Source: Deltaproteobacteria bacterium (lineage in GTDB: Bacteria > Myxococcota_A > UBA9042 > PHBI01). From it: a stretch of DNA of 64,000 bases. A model generated the notes under the pieces. The model had not been told where the DNA came from. It made no database searches and worked only from the letters and a program-made list of their open reading frames with translations. The stretch is taken from NCBI GenBank assembly GCA_020632715.1, contig JACKFA010000002.1, positions 1,168,501 to 1,232,500 of the forward strand, read 5' to 3'. This document shows, in pieces, positions 1 through 7,912 of the stretch; within the stretch, counting starts at the first letter, position 1, and every line of letters starts with the position of its first letter. The translations under genes were made by a program, and so were the position numbers.

Positions 1-429
1 GCGCTTCACGCGGCGCGCCATCATCAGCGCGCGCGTGCGGTAGGCGAGGGCGTCGTCGAAGGTCACGGTGTCGCGGAGCTCGCCGACCTCGAGGTCGCCG
101 AGGGCGTCGGCGAGGAGCGCGCGGCGCGCGGCGCGCTGGGCGGGGAGGGCGACCATCTGCCAGGGGCAGCCGCCGCAGCGGTCGACGACCGGGCAGGGGG
201 GCACCACGCGGTCGGGCGAGGGCTCGCTCAGGGCCTCGGGGGCGACCCAGACGGCGTTGCGCCCGGCGTGGAGCACGCGGAACGCGCCGCGATCGCCCGG
301 GACCCCGCCGCGGACCCGCGCCGCGTGGCCGCCGACGACCCCGCGCGCGTCGCCGTCCCGGTGGAGCGCGCGCACCTCGCCCTCGGCGACCGCGCCCTTC
401 ACGAGCCGCGTCGGGGCGTCCCCGGCCAT
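1..429 (-). CDS. TrmA/RlmD-family 23S rRNA (uracil-C5) methyltransferase, N-terminal part
   Basis: About 143 residues are present; the gene runs off the left edge. Residues 1-70 read as a TRAM-like RNA-binding beta domain, followed by Cys79, Cys85 and Cys88 in a C-x5-C-x2-C pattern inside CPVVDRCGGCPW. That spacing matches the [4Fe-4S] cluster site of the RumA/RlmD family. The fourth cysteine and the SAM-binding Rossmann domain would lie outside the window. The family makes 5-methyluridine in 23S rRNA (RlmD/RlmC) or tRNA (TrmA); which one cannot be told from this part. The ATG at 427-429 overlaps the TGA of the upstream Rieske gene (ATGA), which suggests translational coupling. Confidence 0.85.
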   Translation of the reverse strand, partial: MAGDAPTRLVKGAVAEGEVRALHRDGDARGVVGGHAARVRGGVPGDRGAFRVLHAGRNAVWVAPEALSEPSPDRVVPPCPVVDRCGGCPWQMVALPAQRAARRALLADALGDLEVGELRDTVTFDDALAYRTRALMMARRVKR

Positions 430-1565
430 CAGGTCTGGAGGCGGATGGTCTTCTCGAGCTCGGGGGCGTCGCCGTCGCCGCCCGGGCCGTGGACGTCGGC
501 CCCGTCGCGCTCCGCCTGCTTCAGGAGGCGGTAGATCTGCGGGCCGAGGAGGTCGATCTCGGTGGACTCGTACTGCTCGCCGCCGAAGCGCGCGATGGTG
601 TCGGCCTGCTCGCGGAGGACGCGCGCGTCCTGGGCGAAGATGCGGTTCGCGATGGGCTCGAGGACGGGCTTCAGGAGGAAGCCCGGGATCCGCATCTTGA
701 ACTGCACGAGCGCGAAGAGGCGCGTCTCGAAGTCGGTGAGCGGCGTGCAGGCGCTCGTGACGAGGAAGTGGGCGTCGTCGCCGATCTTGTACTCGACCTG
801 GGCGACCCCCGGGAGGAAGAAGCGGTCGAAGTGCTCGACCGTGCCGCCGCCCGGGGCGAGGAGGCGCCCGACGAGGCCGGAGGGGCGCGGCTCGCCGACG
901 TACTCGACCTCCGCGCGGTCCCGGAAGCGGCGGAGGACCGCCGTGATCTCGTTGCGCTTCTCGGCCGTCCGGAAGAGGCCGCCGTGGAGGTAGGCCGTGT
1001 GCGGCACGTCGAGCGCGTTCTCGAGCGTCGCGTGGAGGCTCCCGCGGGCGGTCACCGAGCGACGGACCGCCGTGTAGCCGGGGCCGACCGTCGGGAAGGC
1101 GTAGGGCTCGCGGACGGGCTCCGCGTCCGCGGTCGTGTAGACCCAGACGAAGCCGTCGGCCTCGCGGGCGGCGAAGGCGGGGACGCGGCGCCCGCGGTCG
1201 GCGTCGAGCGGGCGGCAGAGGCCGGGGACGCGCTGGCAGCGGCCGGCGCCGTCGAACTCCCAGCCGTGGTAGCCGCAGGCGAGGCGGTCGCCCGAGACCC
1301 TGCCGAGCGAGAGCGGGACGTTCCGGTGCGAGCAGCGGTCGAGCAGGGCCTGGGGGGCGCCCGCGGCGTCGCGGAAGAGCACGATCGGCGCGCCGTGGTG
1401 GACGCGCGCGAGGGGGCGGCCGCGGCGGAGCTCGGTCGACAGGCAGGCGACGAACCAGTGGTGGTCGAGGCGGACGACCGAGGTGCGCGGCTTCGTCGGC
1501 GGCGGGCCGAGGCGGCGGCCGGGGCCGTCGGGCTCGGGGAGATCGCTGGGGTCGGAGGAGCTCAT
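429..1565 (-). CDS. Rieske [2Fe-2S] non-heme iron oxygenase, alpha subunit type
   Basis: 378 residues. The Rieske centre is complete: Cys78-x-His80 (CSHRN) and Cys97-x2-His100 (CGYHGW). A mononuclear iron site follows in the C-terminal START-like domain, with Asp186, His189 and His194 inside NALDVPHTAYLH. The architecture matches single-chain terminal oxygenases such as vanillate O-demethylase VanA or pheophorbide/sterol-type Rieske oxygenases. It needs an external reductase, and none is adjacent. The substrate cannot be assigned. The start ATG at 1563-1565 has no strong Shine-Dalgarno sequence. The stop overlaps the start of the rRNA methyltransferase by 4 bases. Confidence 0.88.
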   Translation of the reverse strand: MSSSDPSDLPEPDGPGRRLGPPPTKPRTSVVRLDHHWFVACLSTELRRGRPLARVHHGAPIVLFRDAAGAPQALLDRCSHRNVPLSLGRVSGDRLACGYHGWEFDGAGRCQRVPGLCRPLDADRGRRVPAFAAREADGFVWVYTTADAEPVREPYAFPTVGPGYTAVRRSVTARGSLHATLENALDVPHTAYLHGGLFRTAEKRNEITAVLRRFRDRAEVEYVGEPRPSGLVGRLLAPGGGTVEHFDRFFLPGVAQVEYKIGDDAHFLVTSACTPLTDFETRLFALVQFKMRIPGFLLKPVLEPIANRIFAQDARVLREQADTIARFGGEQYESTEIDLLGPQIYRLLKQAERDGADVHGPGGDGDAPELEKTIRLQT

Positions 1566-1629
1566 CGCGGCGGAGGATACGCCCTGGGAGGGCGGGCCTC
1601 AATCACGGGGTGGCGGGTCTTTTGCCACG

Positions 1630-2649
1630 TCAGGCGAGGCGGAGCTCGACCTCGGCGACCCAGTGGCCGACGACCGTGCCGCGCCAGTTCGTGCGCGTGA
1701 GCAGCCCGAGCGCGTCGAGGCGGGCGGCGACGTCGGGGCCGAGGAGCTTGCCGAGCACGGCGAGGGTCGCGGCGGTGCGGGCGTCGGCGCTGCCGTCGTG
1801 CGCCTTGACGGCGACGCCGAGGGGGCCGGCGGCGCCTGCGTCGTCGAGGATCCCGACGGCGTAGACGCCGTCGGCGCCGCGCTTGCAGACGAGGCCGGGC
1901 ACGGCGCGCATGAGGACCGTGTCGAGGACGCCGTCGCCGCCGACGAGGTCGGGGTGGGCGCGCATGGCGTCGCGCGCGGCGCGGAGGCCGGGGGCGAGCT
2001 CGGGCGGCGCGGCGTCGGGGGCGGCGAGGAGCGCGTAGAGGCGGGCGAGCTGGCGGAGCTCGAAGACCCAGCACGGGGCGCTGCAGCCGTCGATGGTGAG
2101 GCCGCGCGGGGGGCCGATGAGGGCCTGGTGGATCCCGCGGATGGCGACCTGGAGCGGGTGGCGCGGGTCGAGGTAGCCGTCGGTCGGGGCGCCGAGCGCG
2201 AGGGCGGAGGCGAGCATCCCGGCGTGCTTGCCCGAGCAGTTGTTGAAGAGCTGCGTCCGGAGGGGCTCGCCGCTCCGGGCGCGCGCGATGAGCGAGGGCT
2301 CGTCGAGGGGCTGGTGGGCGCCGCAGGCGAGGGCGTCCTCGGAGAGGCCGAGGCGCGCGAGGAGGCCGGCGGCGAGGGCCACGTGGCGGGGCGAGCCCTG
2401 GTGCGAGGCGCAGGCGAGGGCGAGCTCCTCGTCGCTGATGGCGAAGCGCTCGCGGGCGCCGCTCTCGAAGAGCGCGAGGGCCTGCGCGGGCTTCGCGGCC
2501 GAGCGTAGCGGGGTCGTGGCGGTGGGATCGCCCGCCCAGGCGTAGAGCGCGCCGTCCGGGCGCACGACGGCGACCGAGACGCGGTGCTCCGTCTCGACGT
2601 GTTCTCCGCGGTACGCGACGACCCTCGACCTCACGGCGCGAGGATACAC
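1630..2649 (-). CDS. L-asparaginase, thermolabile AnsA/ReAIV type (Asparaginase_II family)
   Basis: 339 residues, about the family length. Family signatures are visible: RSAAKPAQALAL near residue 50, the SDEELALACASHQG block, NNCSGKHAGML in the middle and DGCSAP after it. These are the conserved Ser/Lys/Cys-containing motifs of the Rhizobium etli AnsA-like family, unrelated to classical EcAII asparaginases. It would hydrolyse asparagine to aspartate and ammonia in the cytoplasm; no signal peptide is visible. The frame opens with GTG at 2647-2649; a second GTG a few codons later (about 2634) could be the real start. The gene stands alone, with about 65 bp to the Rieske gene downstream. Confidence 0.85.
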   Translation of the reverse strand: MYPRAVRSRVVAYRGEHVETEHRVSVAVVRPDGALYAWAGDPTATTPLRSAAKPAQALALFESGARERFAISDEELALACASHQGSPRHVALAAGLLARLGLSEDALACGAHQPLDEPSLIARARSGEPLRTQLFNNCSGKHAGMLASALALGAPTDGYLDPRHPLQVAIRGIHQALIGPPRGLTIDGCSAPCWVFELRQLARLYALLAAPDAAPPELAPGLRAARDAMRAHPDLVGGDGVLDTVLMRAVPGLVCKRGADGVYAVGILDDAGAAGPLGVAVKAHDGSADARTAATLAVLGKLLGPDVAARLDALGLLTRTNWRGTVVGHWVAEVELRLA

Positions 2650-2689
2650 CGGAAGCGCGGCGCCGCGGTAGTGGCGGTCGGCTCGGCGC

Positions 2690-4669
2690 TCAGAGGAGCC
2701 AGCGCGCGATGAGCGCGCCGTCGGGGGCGACCCCGATGATGACGTGGTCGCCGCCCGAGAACGTCGGCCAGCCGCGGAGGGTCGCGCCCTCGACGGCGAC
2801 CCCCGGCGCGTTGGTCTGAAAGCCGCCCGCCGGCCGCGCGAAGAAGCGCCCGCCGTCGGGATCGGCGCCCGCGAGCACGCTCCCGTCGCTCGCGAGCGCG
2901 AAGCGCCACGCCGGCGACGCCGTCAGCCGGAGCGTCGCCGTCTCCGCGATCTGCACGCTCCCGTCCGACGCGTCGCCCCAGGTCGCGCCCGCGCGCTCGA
3001 ACACGAAGACGAGGAGCGAGCCGCCACCCTGCGCCGCCGACAGCGCGATCGTCCGCCCGTCGCGCGCCATCGCGAGGTGCGCCACGCCGTCGAGGGGCGG
3101 CCCCGTCGACGCGACGAGGCGCGCGCTCTCCGTGACGACCGACGCCTGGCCGTCCGCGCCCAGCGCCCAGGCCCCGCTGACCGCCGTGTCCCACACGAGC
3201 GCCGCCGCGCGCGGGGCGCTGCCGCCCGTGAGGAGCGAGGTCGCGACGACGTCGCCGCCCGCCGACACCGCGACCTCCGCGCCGACGCCGACGCCCGCGT
3301 CGCGCCCGAGGTCCGCCGTGGGCAGCGCGACGGCGTCCTCGGAGCCGGTCGCCGCGGCCACCAGGTAGAGGAGCGCCGCCCCCTTGGCGCTCCCGTCGCT
3401 CGCGCCGACGACCGCGATCCGGCCGTCGCCCGAGAGCGCCGCCGACGCGCCGAAGCCCGCCGTCTCGCGCGCCGTGCCGAGCGTCGCCGCCGGCCCCGAC
3501 TCGGCCGTCGTGAGGCCCGAGTCGAGGTCGAAGACCCACGCCTGCGCCGCGCCCCGCGCGGAGACGAGGAGGGTCTCGCCGTCGTCCGAGAGGCCGACGC
3601 CGGTCCCGACGAGGGCGCTCGCGACGCCGCCGCGTCCGGGCACGATGGCGTCGTCCGACGCCAGGTCGCAGCCGTCGAAGGCGTAGATCGCGACGCTCCC
3701 GGTGAACTCGTCGGCGGTCGGATCCGCCACGACCACGCGCCGCCCGTCCGCGCTGGCGACGACGCGCCGCGGGGCGCCCACGGCTCCCGCCGGCGCGAGG
3801 ACGCCTGGGAAGCGCGCCGGGTCGCTGACGCCGCCGCCCGCGAGCGGGACGCGCGCGAGCTCCGTGCCGGCGTCGTCGCGCACGACGAGGTCCGCGTCGG
3901 AGACGGCGCAGCGGCTCGGGGAGAAGGTGACGTCGAGGGCGACCGCGCTGCCCGCCGCGAGCTCCGCGGGCACCTCGCCGTCGACGGTGTAGGCGGCGGC
4001 GCCGTCCCCGTCGAGGGTGACCGAGGCGTCGGGCGCGAGCAGGAGCGCGCCGGTGCCGACGTTCTCGAGCGCGACCGCGACGCGCGCCGTCGCGCCGATC
4101 CGGACGAGGCCGAAGTCCCACCCCTCGGGGGCGGCGTCGACGCCGTCGAGGCGCAGCGCGAGCGCGGGGACGCCAGGGTCTGGCCTGCCGACGCCCGTGA
4201 GCGACACGGCGAGCTCGGGCGCCGCCGGATCGTCGGTCGCGATGACGAGGCGCCCCTCGAAGCGACCGGGCTCGCGCGGCGTGAAGCTCACGTCGAAGGC
4301 GGCAGCCGTGCCCGCCGGCACGACGGTCGATGGCGGCTGACGCGCGTCGAAGACGAGGGCGTCGTCGAGCTCGACGCGGGCGGCCGGGGAACCCGTCAGG
4401 GTGAGCGGCCCGTCACCGGCGTTCACGATCTCGACCGAGACGGTCTGCCGCTCGCCGACGGCCGCGTCCGCGAACGCGTAGGCGCCGACGGCCCCGACGG
4501 CCTGTCCGGCCACGCGCAGCGAGGCGGCTGGCGCGGTCTTCGGCGGGTCGTCGCCGCACGCGGCGAGGAGCGAGGCGAGCGCGACGGCCGCGGCGACGGC
4601 GACGGCGAGCGCGAGGCGCGGCGCGGGGCGGGGCGGCTGAAGGCGGTACGCGAGCTCGGAGCGCTGCAT
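2690..4669 (-). CDS. Lipoprotein with ASH-like domains and a C-terminal beta-propeller-like region
   Basis: 659 residues from the ATG at 4667-4669. A longer frame exists upstream, but this start puts a signal peptide with lipobox LLAAC directly at the N-terminus. Two immunoglobulin-like choice-of-anchor-D/ASH modules follow (phrases such as VEIVNAGDGPLTLTG and VSFTPREPGRFEGRL, then VALENVGTGALLL). The rest is a repeated-blade region (DGRRVVVADP, DDGETLLVSARG, DGRIAVVGASDG) resembling an FG-GAP or quinoprotein-like propeller. It is probably an outer-membrane-tethered, surface or periplasmic protein; no catalytic motif is seen. The lipoprotein at 33860-35551 has the same general plan. Confidence 0.75.
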   Translation of the reverse strand: MQRSELAYRLQPPRPAPRLALAVAVAAAVALASLLAACGDDPPKTAPAASLRVAGQAVGAVGAYAFADAAVGERQTVSVEIVNAGDGPLTLTGSPAARVELDDALVFDARQPPSTVVPAGTAAAFDVSFTPREPGRFEGRLVIATDDPAAPELAVSLTGVGRPDPGVPALALRLDGVDAAPEGWDFGLVRIGATARVAVALENVGTGALLLAPDASVTLDGDGAAAYTVDGEVPAELAAGSAVALDVTFSPSRCAVSDADLVVRDDAGTELARVPLAGGGVSDPARFPGVLAPAGAVGAPRRVVASADGRRVVVADPTADEFTGSVAIYAFDGCDLASDDAIVPGRGGVASALVGTGVGLSDDGETLLVSARGAAQAWVFDLDSGLTTAESGPAATLGTARETAGFGASAALSGDGRIAVVGASDGSAKGAALLYLVAAATGSEDAVALPTADLGRDAGVGVGAEVAVSAGGDVVATSLLTGGSAPRAAALVWDTAVSGAWALGADGQASVVTESARLVASTGPPLDGVAHLAMARDGRTIALSAAQGGGSLLVFVFERAGATWGDASDGSVQIAETATLRLTASPAWRFALASDGSVLAGADPDGGRFFARPAGGFQTNAPGVAVEGATLRGWPTFSGGDHVIIGVAPDGALIARWLL

Positions 4670-4755
4670 CGGTCGCAGACGATACGGGTTCAACAGCGGT
4701 CCGGGCAAGATGGACCGGGTCGCGGCGCGAGCACAGCGCCCGGGCGTCGCTCCGG

Positions 4756-5394
4756 CTACGGCTTCCCGTTGCCCTGCTGCAAGGCGTTCTGCGTGGCCTG
4801 CGCCTGCTGCAGAGCGCTCTGCACGCCCTGCGGCTGCGGGGGGGGCAGCTTCCCGGTCCGCGCCGTGTACGCCCTGTCATACTTGGCGTGGGCCTGAGAG
4901 AACCTCTGGAAGGCGATGGTGAGGATGTCGCCGGCCGCGGCCACGCGGGCGGCCTCGATCTTGTGGACCGCGGCGTCCTTGCTCCCGGCGTTCGCCAGCT
5001 GATTCCTCTGGGCCACGGCGTAGCCGAGCTGCGCCGCGTGGAACTCGCCGGCGAGCTTGTGGAGCGCCGCGTCCTCCTCCTTGGGCAGATAGCTGAAGTC
5101 GAACTCGGGGGCCGCGAGGTCGACCTCCACCATGGTGTCCCCGCCGCCCGGAGCCGCGCCCGTCGACGCCTCCGCCGGCGCCGTCCCCTTCGGCGCCGCG
5201 CCGCCGAGCGTCGGCGGGATGGTCTTTCCGCCGGGCGACCTCTCCGGGGCGGGCGGCGCGAGCGCCTGCTCACCCTCGGCGAAGGTCTTCCCCTTGAGGC
5301 CCTTCGTGTCGCTGCCGCCGGCGCTCGGCGCCTTGGCGTCGCCGCTCGCGTGCTTGACGGTCGGCGTGAGCCCCTTGCTCGACAGGCTGGTCAT
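4756..5394 (-). CDS. Hypothetical protein, disordered N-terminus and helical C-terminus
   Basis: 212 residues, family not recognised. Residues 1-90 are rich in Gly, Ala, Pro, Ser and Thr and look disordered, with a short conserved-looking segment KGKTFAEGEQALAPP near 33-47. Residues 95-195 are helix-forming (EEDAALHKLAGEFHAAQLG, QRFSQAHAKYDRAY), and the tail is Gln-rich. There is no signal peptide or membrane segment. Start support is good: on the minus strand GGAGG sits five bases before the ATG, and a near-perfect sigma-70-like promoter lies just upstream. Strong transcription signals on a small disordered/helical protein suggest an abundant or regulated product, but the function is unknown. 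Confidence 0.7.
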   Translation of the reverse strand: MTSLSSKGLTPTVKHASGDAKAPSAGGSDTKGLKGKTFAEGEQALAPPAPERSPGGKTIPPTLGGAAPKGTAPAEASTGAAPGGGDTMVEVDLAAPEFDFSYLPKEEDAALHKLAGEFHAAQLGYAVAQRNQLANAGSKDAAVHKIEAARVAAAGDILTIAFQRFSQAHAKYDRAYTARTGKLPPPQPQGVQSALQQAQATQNALQQGNGKP

Positions 5395-5398
5395 GGAC

Positions 5399-5448
5399 GC
5401 CTCCGAAATCGTAAAAATGTATTATAATGTTATCGGGTTGAGTCTCCA
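5399..5448 (-). promoter_or_regulatory. AT-rich sigma-70-like promoter and ribosome site of the 212-residue gene
   Basis: On the minus strand a perfect TATAAT -10 box (plus-strand 5421-5426) is preceded by TGGAGA (5443-5448, 4 of 6 to TTGACA) with a 16-bp spacer. It is followed by an AT-rich leader and GGAGG at 5400-5404. The core ATTATAAT is itself palindromic, so a TATAAT can be read on the plus strand too (5423-5428). This patch is the most AT-rich stretch I saw in the window. Confidence 0.65.
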
Positions 5449-5728
5449 TGGGGCGACGGTCCCCGTAGCTCCGTCAAGGGGCTCGATCGGCCGCGCGGCG
5501 AGCGTGAACGGCGGTCGTCGGGTCGCGCCCTCGACTCTCGTCGTCCGGAGCGGCGTCGCGTGAGCGGCGCGAGCGAGCGCGGGTCGCGCGCAGGACGCGC
5601 GCGAGAGCCACGCCGTGCGCGGCGCCGGATCGGCGCGCTCGGCGCCGCGGGCGTGCGGGGGCGCCGCGGGCGTTGCGGCCGCGCGGTGAAGGTGGGATGA
5701 AGCGGGCACCGACGACGAGGCGCACCCC
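5449..5728. other. Intergenic stretch with no recognised content
   Basis: GC-rich DNA between the divergent 212-residue gene and the MFS transporter. I see no gene, RNA or repeat; the short open frames across it have Arg/Ala-rich low-complexity translations typical of antisense or non-coding GC-rich DNA. Confidence 0.5.
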
Positions 5729-6973
5729 ATGGCCGACACCGCGAAGAGCCCCTACACCGTCTACCGCGCGCGCTGGACCGTGCTCGCGGTCTACTCGCTC
5801 ATCACGCTGGTCCTCCAGCTCCAGTGGCTCACGTTCGCGCCCATCGCGCGGGAGGCGCAGGCGGTCTACGGGGTCGGCCCCTTCGACATCGATCTCCTCT
5901 CGCTCATCTTCATGCTCGTCTTCGTCGTGGTCGGCCTCCCAGCCTCCTGGCTCATCGACAAGAGGGGGATCCGCGTCGGCGTCGGCCTCGGCGCCGTCCT
6001 GACCGGCGCGTTCGGCCTCCTGAAGGGCGTCGGCGCCGCGAGCTACGCGACCGTCGTCGTCGCGCAGGTAGGCCTCGCCGTCGCGCAGCCCCTCGTCATC
6101 AACGCCGTCACCAAGGTCGCGGCGCAGTGGTTCCCCATCGGCGAGCGCGCGACGGCCGTCGGGATCGCGACGCTCGCGCAGTTCCTCGGGATCATCGTCG
6201 CGATGGTCGTGACCCCCGAGCTCGTCGACCGCGGCGGCGCCGTCCCCGACCTCGGCCCCATGCTCGTCGTCTACGGCGTCATCTCCGCGGGCGCCGCCGT
6301 CCTCGTCCTGCTCCTCCTGCGCGAGCGCCCGCCGACCGCCCCCGGCCCCGAGAAGGAGGAGGAGCACCTCGTCACCTGGCGCGGGATGCGCCGGATCTTC
6401 GCGCAGCGCGACATGCGCCTCATCATCGCCCTCTTCTTCATCGGGCTCGGCGTCTTCAACGCCGTGTCGACCTGCATCGACCAGCTCTGCGGCCCGAAGG
6501 GGCTCGACGCCGACGAGACCGGCCTCGTGGGCGGCGTCATGCTCATCGCGGGCGTCGTCGGCGCCGCCATCCTCCCGGCGCTCAGCGACAAGCGCCGGAA
6601 GCGCCGGCCGTTCCTCGTCCTCGCGATGGCGCTCGCGACCCCGGCCATCGCGGCGCTCACCCTCGCCGACGCCTTCCTGCCGCTCGTCGTCGCCTCGGCC
6701 GTCCTCGGCGTCTTCCTCCTCGGCGCCGGCGCGCCGGTCGGTTTCCAGTACGCCGCCGAGGTGAGCTACCCGGTCGCCGAGTCGCTCTCGCAGGGCGTGA
6801 TCCTGCTCGCCGGGCAGGTCTCGGGGATCCTCTTCATCGTCGGCGTGAACGTGCTCGGGGTAACCCCGATGATGTGGCTCTTCGTCGGGCTCATGGCCGT
6901 CGCGCTCGCGATCGCTGTCGCCCTCCGCGAGTCGCCGCGGATCCTCGTCGCCGGTCGGGACGACGCGGGCTGA
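5729..6973 (+). CDS. MFS transporter, FLVCR-like
   Basis: 414 residues with about 12 predicted membrane helices, in two six-helix halves separated by a charged loop near residues 200-225 (ERPPTAPGPEKEEEH). The N-terminus (YRARWTVLAVYSLITLVLQLQWLTF), the loop WLIDKRGIRVG after helix 2, and KVAAQWFPIGERATAVGIA after helix 4 resemble the FLVCR/metabolite-transporter branch of the major facilitator superfamily. The substrate is unknown. The start ATG at 5729 has only a weak GAGG upstream. It is convergent with the following minus-strand operon, 18 bp away. Confidence 0.85.
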   Translation: MADTAKSPYTVYRARWTVLAVYSLITLVLQLQWLTFAPIAREAQAVYGVGPFDIDLLSLIFMLVFVVVGLPASWLIDKRGIRVGVGLGAVLTGAFGLLKGVGAASYATVVVAQVGLAVAQPLVINAVTKVAAQWFPIGERATAVGIATLAQFLGIIVAMVVTPELVDRGGAVPDLGPMLVVYGVISAGAAVLVLLLLRERPPTAPGPEKEEEHLVTWRGMRRIFAQRDMRLIIALFFIGLGVFNAVSTCIDQLCGPKGLDADETGLVGGVMLIAGVVGAAILPALSDKRRKRRPFLVLAMALATPAIAALTLADAFLPLVVASAVLGVFLLGAGAPVGFQYAAEVSYPVAESLSQGVILLAGQVSGILFIVGVNVLGVTPMMWLFVGLMAVALAIAVALRESPRILVAGRDDAG

Positions 6974-6991
6974 GCGCCCCCGCGGCCCCGA

Positions 6992-7540
6992 TCAGATGAC
7001 GACGCCCTCCCAGCGCGAGAACCAGCGCGTGGTCGTGAACTCGGGGATCGGCTTCGGCGCGATGGCCTCGACGGGCCCCGTCGGCCAGAAGCTCCTGAAG
7101 GGCGGCTTCTCGCCCGTTCGATAGAAGTGAACGAGGTAGTCGAGGTCGCACGCGGCGAACTCGGCGAGCCAGCCGTCGATGTCGTGGACGCCCGCGTCGT
7201 GGAAGAGCTGGAGGCTGTAGCACACGGCCTCCTTCTCGTAGCGCACGAGCTCGGCGAGCTCGTCGTCCGTCGCGCCCGCGTAGGTGCGGAGCCCGACGCG
7301 CCGCGCCTCCGGGTCGGTGTTCCACTGCACCGTGTGGCCGAAGAGGTGCGCCACGATGAAGACCGCGTCCTCCCAGCTCACCTCGTAGTCGACGTGGATC
7401 TCGGCGCCGTCGAGGTCGCCGGTGAACGGGTTCGTCACGTCCTTGATGATGACGGGGACGCCGTAGCGGTCCTCGATGTAGGGCTCGACGGCGTTGAAGA
7501 TCGCGATGAGCCGCTCCTCGCTCGGCGGAGTGACGGGCAT
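6992..7540 (-). CDS. Hypothetical protein with an HLFGH (degenerate zincin-like) motif
   Basis: 182 residues, family not recognised. The centre carries VAHLFGHTVQWN, like the HEFGH helix of ImmA/IrrE-type zinc peptidases but with Leu in place of the catalytic Glu. A downstream helix, VRYEKEAVCYSLQLFHDAG, could supply a third ligand (Glu). The C-terminus is rich in Trp, Phe and Pro (RSFWPTGP, RWFSRWEGVV). If the fold is right, it is a metal-binding protein without peptidase activity. It is the last gene of the PspA/ABC/AAA run and lies 3 bp after the 98-residue gene. Confidence 0.65.
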   Translation of the reverse strand: MPVTPPSEERLIAIFNAVEPYIEDRYGVPVIIKDVTNPFTGDLDGAEIHVDYEVSWEDAVFIVAHLFGHTVQWNTDPEARRVGLRTYAGATDDELAELVRYEKEAVCYSLQLFHDAGVHDIDGWLAEFAACDLDYLVHFYRTGEKPPFRSFWPTGPVEAIAPKPIPEFTTTRWFSRWEGVVI

Positions 7541-7543
7541 CGC

Positions 7544-7840
7544 TCAGTCCACCCGCGAGAACGCCTGGCTCACGCGCTCGCCCGCGAGCTCGTGGAGCAC
7601 GGCCATCACGTTGTACGCGGACACCTCGAGGAGGAGGCGCGTCACGAGCGCGTGCTGCTCGTCGTCGAGCCGATCCTGGACCGCCTTCATCGCGGCGACT
7701 ACGGCGTGCTCCTGCTTCTCGAGCTCCCCCGCGTCGATGACGCCGTCCGCCATGCTGTCCGTGAAGTGCTCGAGCCGCGCGACGTGCTCGTCGAGGGCGG
7801 GGAGGTCGGTCTCGGGGTCGAGCCAGTTGATGCGCGCCAT
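7544..7840 (-). CDS. Small helical hypothetical protein
   Basis: 98 residues, not recognised. It is acidic and helical throughout (ALDEHVARLEHFTDSMADGV, ELEKQEHAVVAAMKAVQDRL) with no signal peptide or membrane segment. It is probably a small helical-bundle partner of its neighbours. It sits 72 bp after the AAA+ ATPase gene and 3 bp before the HLFGH gene, so it is most likely co-transcribed with both. Confidence 0.65.
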   Translation of the reverse strand: MARINWLDPETDLPALDEHVARLEHFTDSMADGVIDAGELEKQEHAVVAAMKAVQDRLDDEQHALVTRLLLEVSAYNVMAVLHELAGERVSQAFSRVD

Positions 7841-7912
7841 GTTCCTTCGCCTCCGGTTCCTGTCGTCTTAGCCTGGTGTCCGCGCCGGGTCGTCGCGTGA
7901 ACGCCGCTCCGT

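Noticed and set aside
5422..5739. 105-residue minus-strand ORF in the gap before the MFS gene
   Set aside because: Arg/Ala/Pro-rich without start signal; overlaps the promoter of the 212-residue gene.
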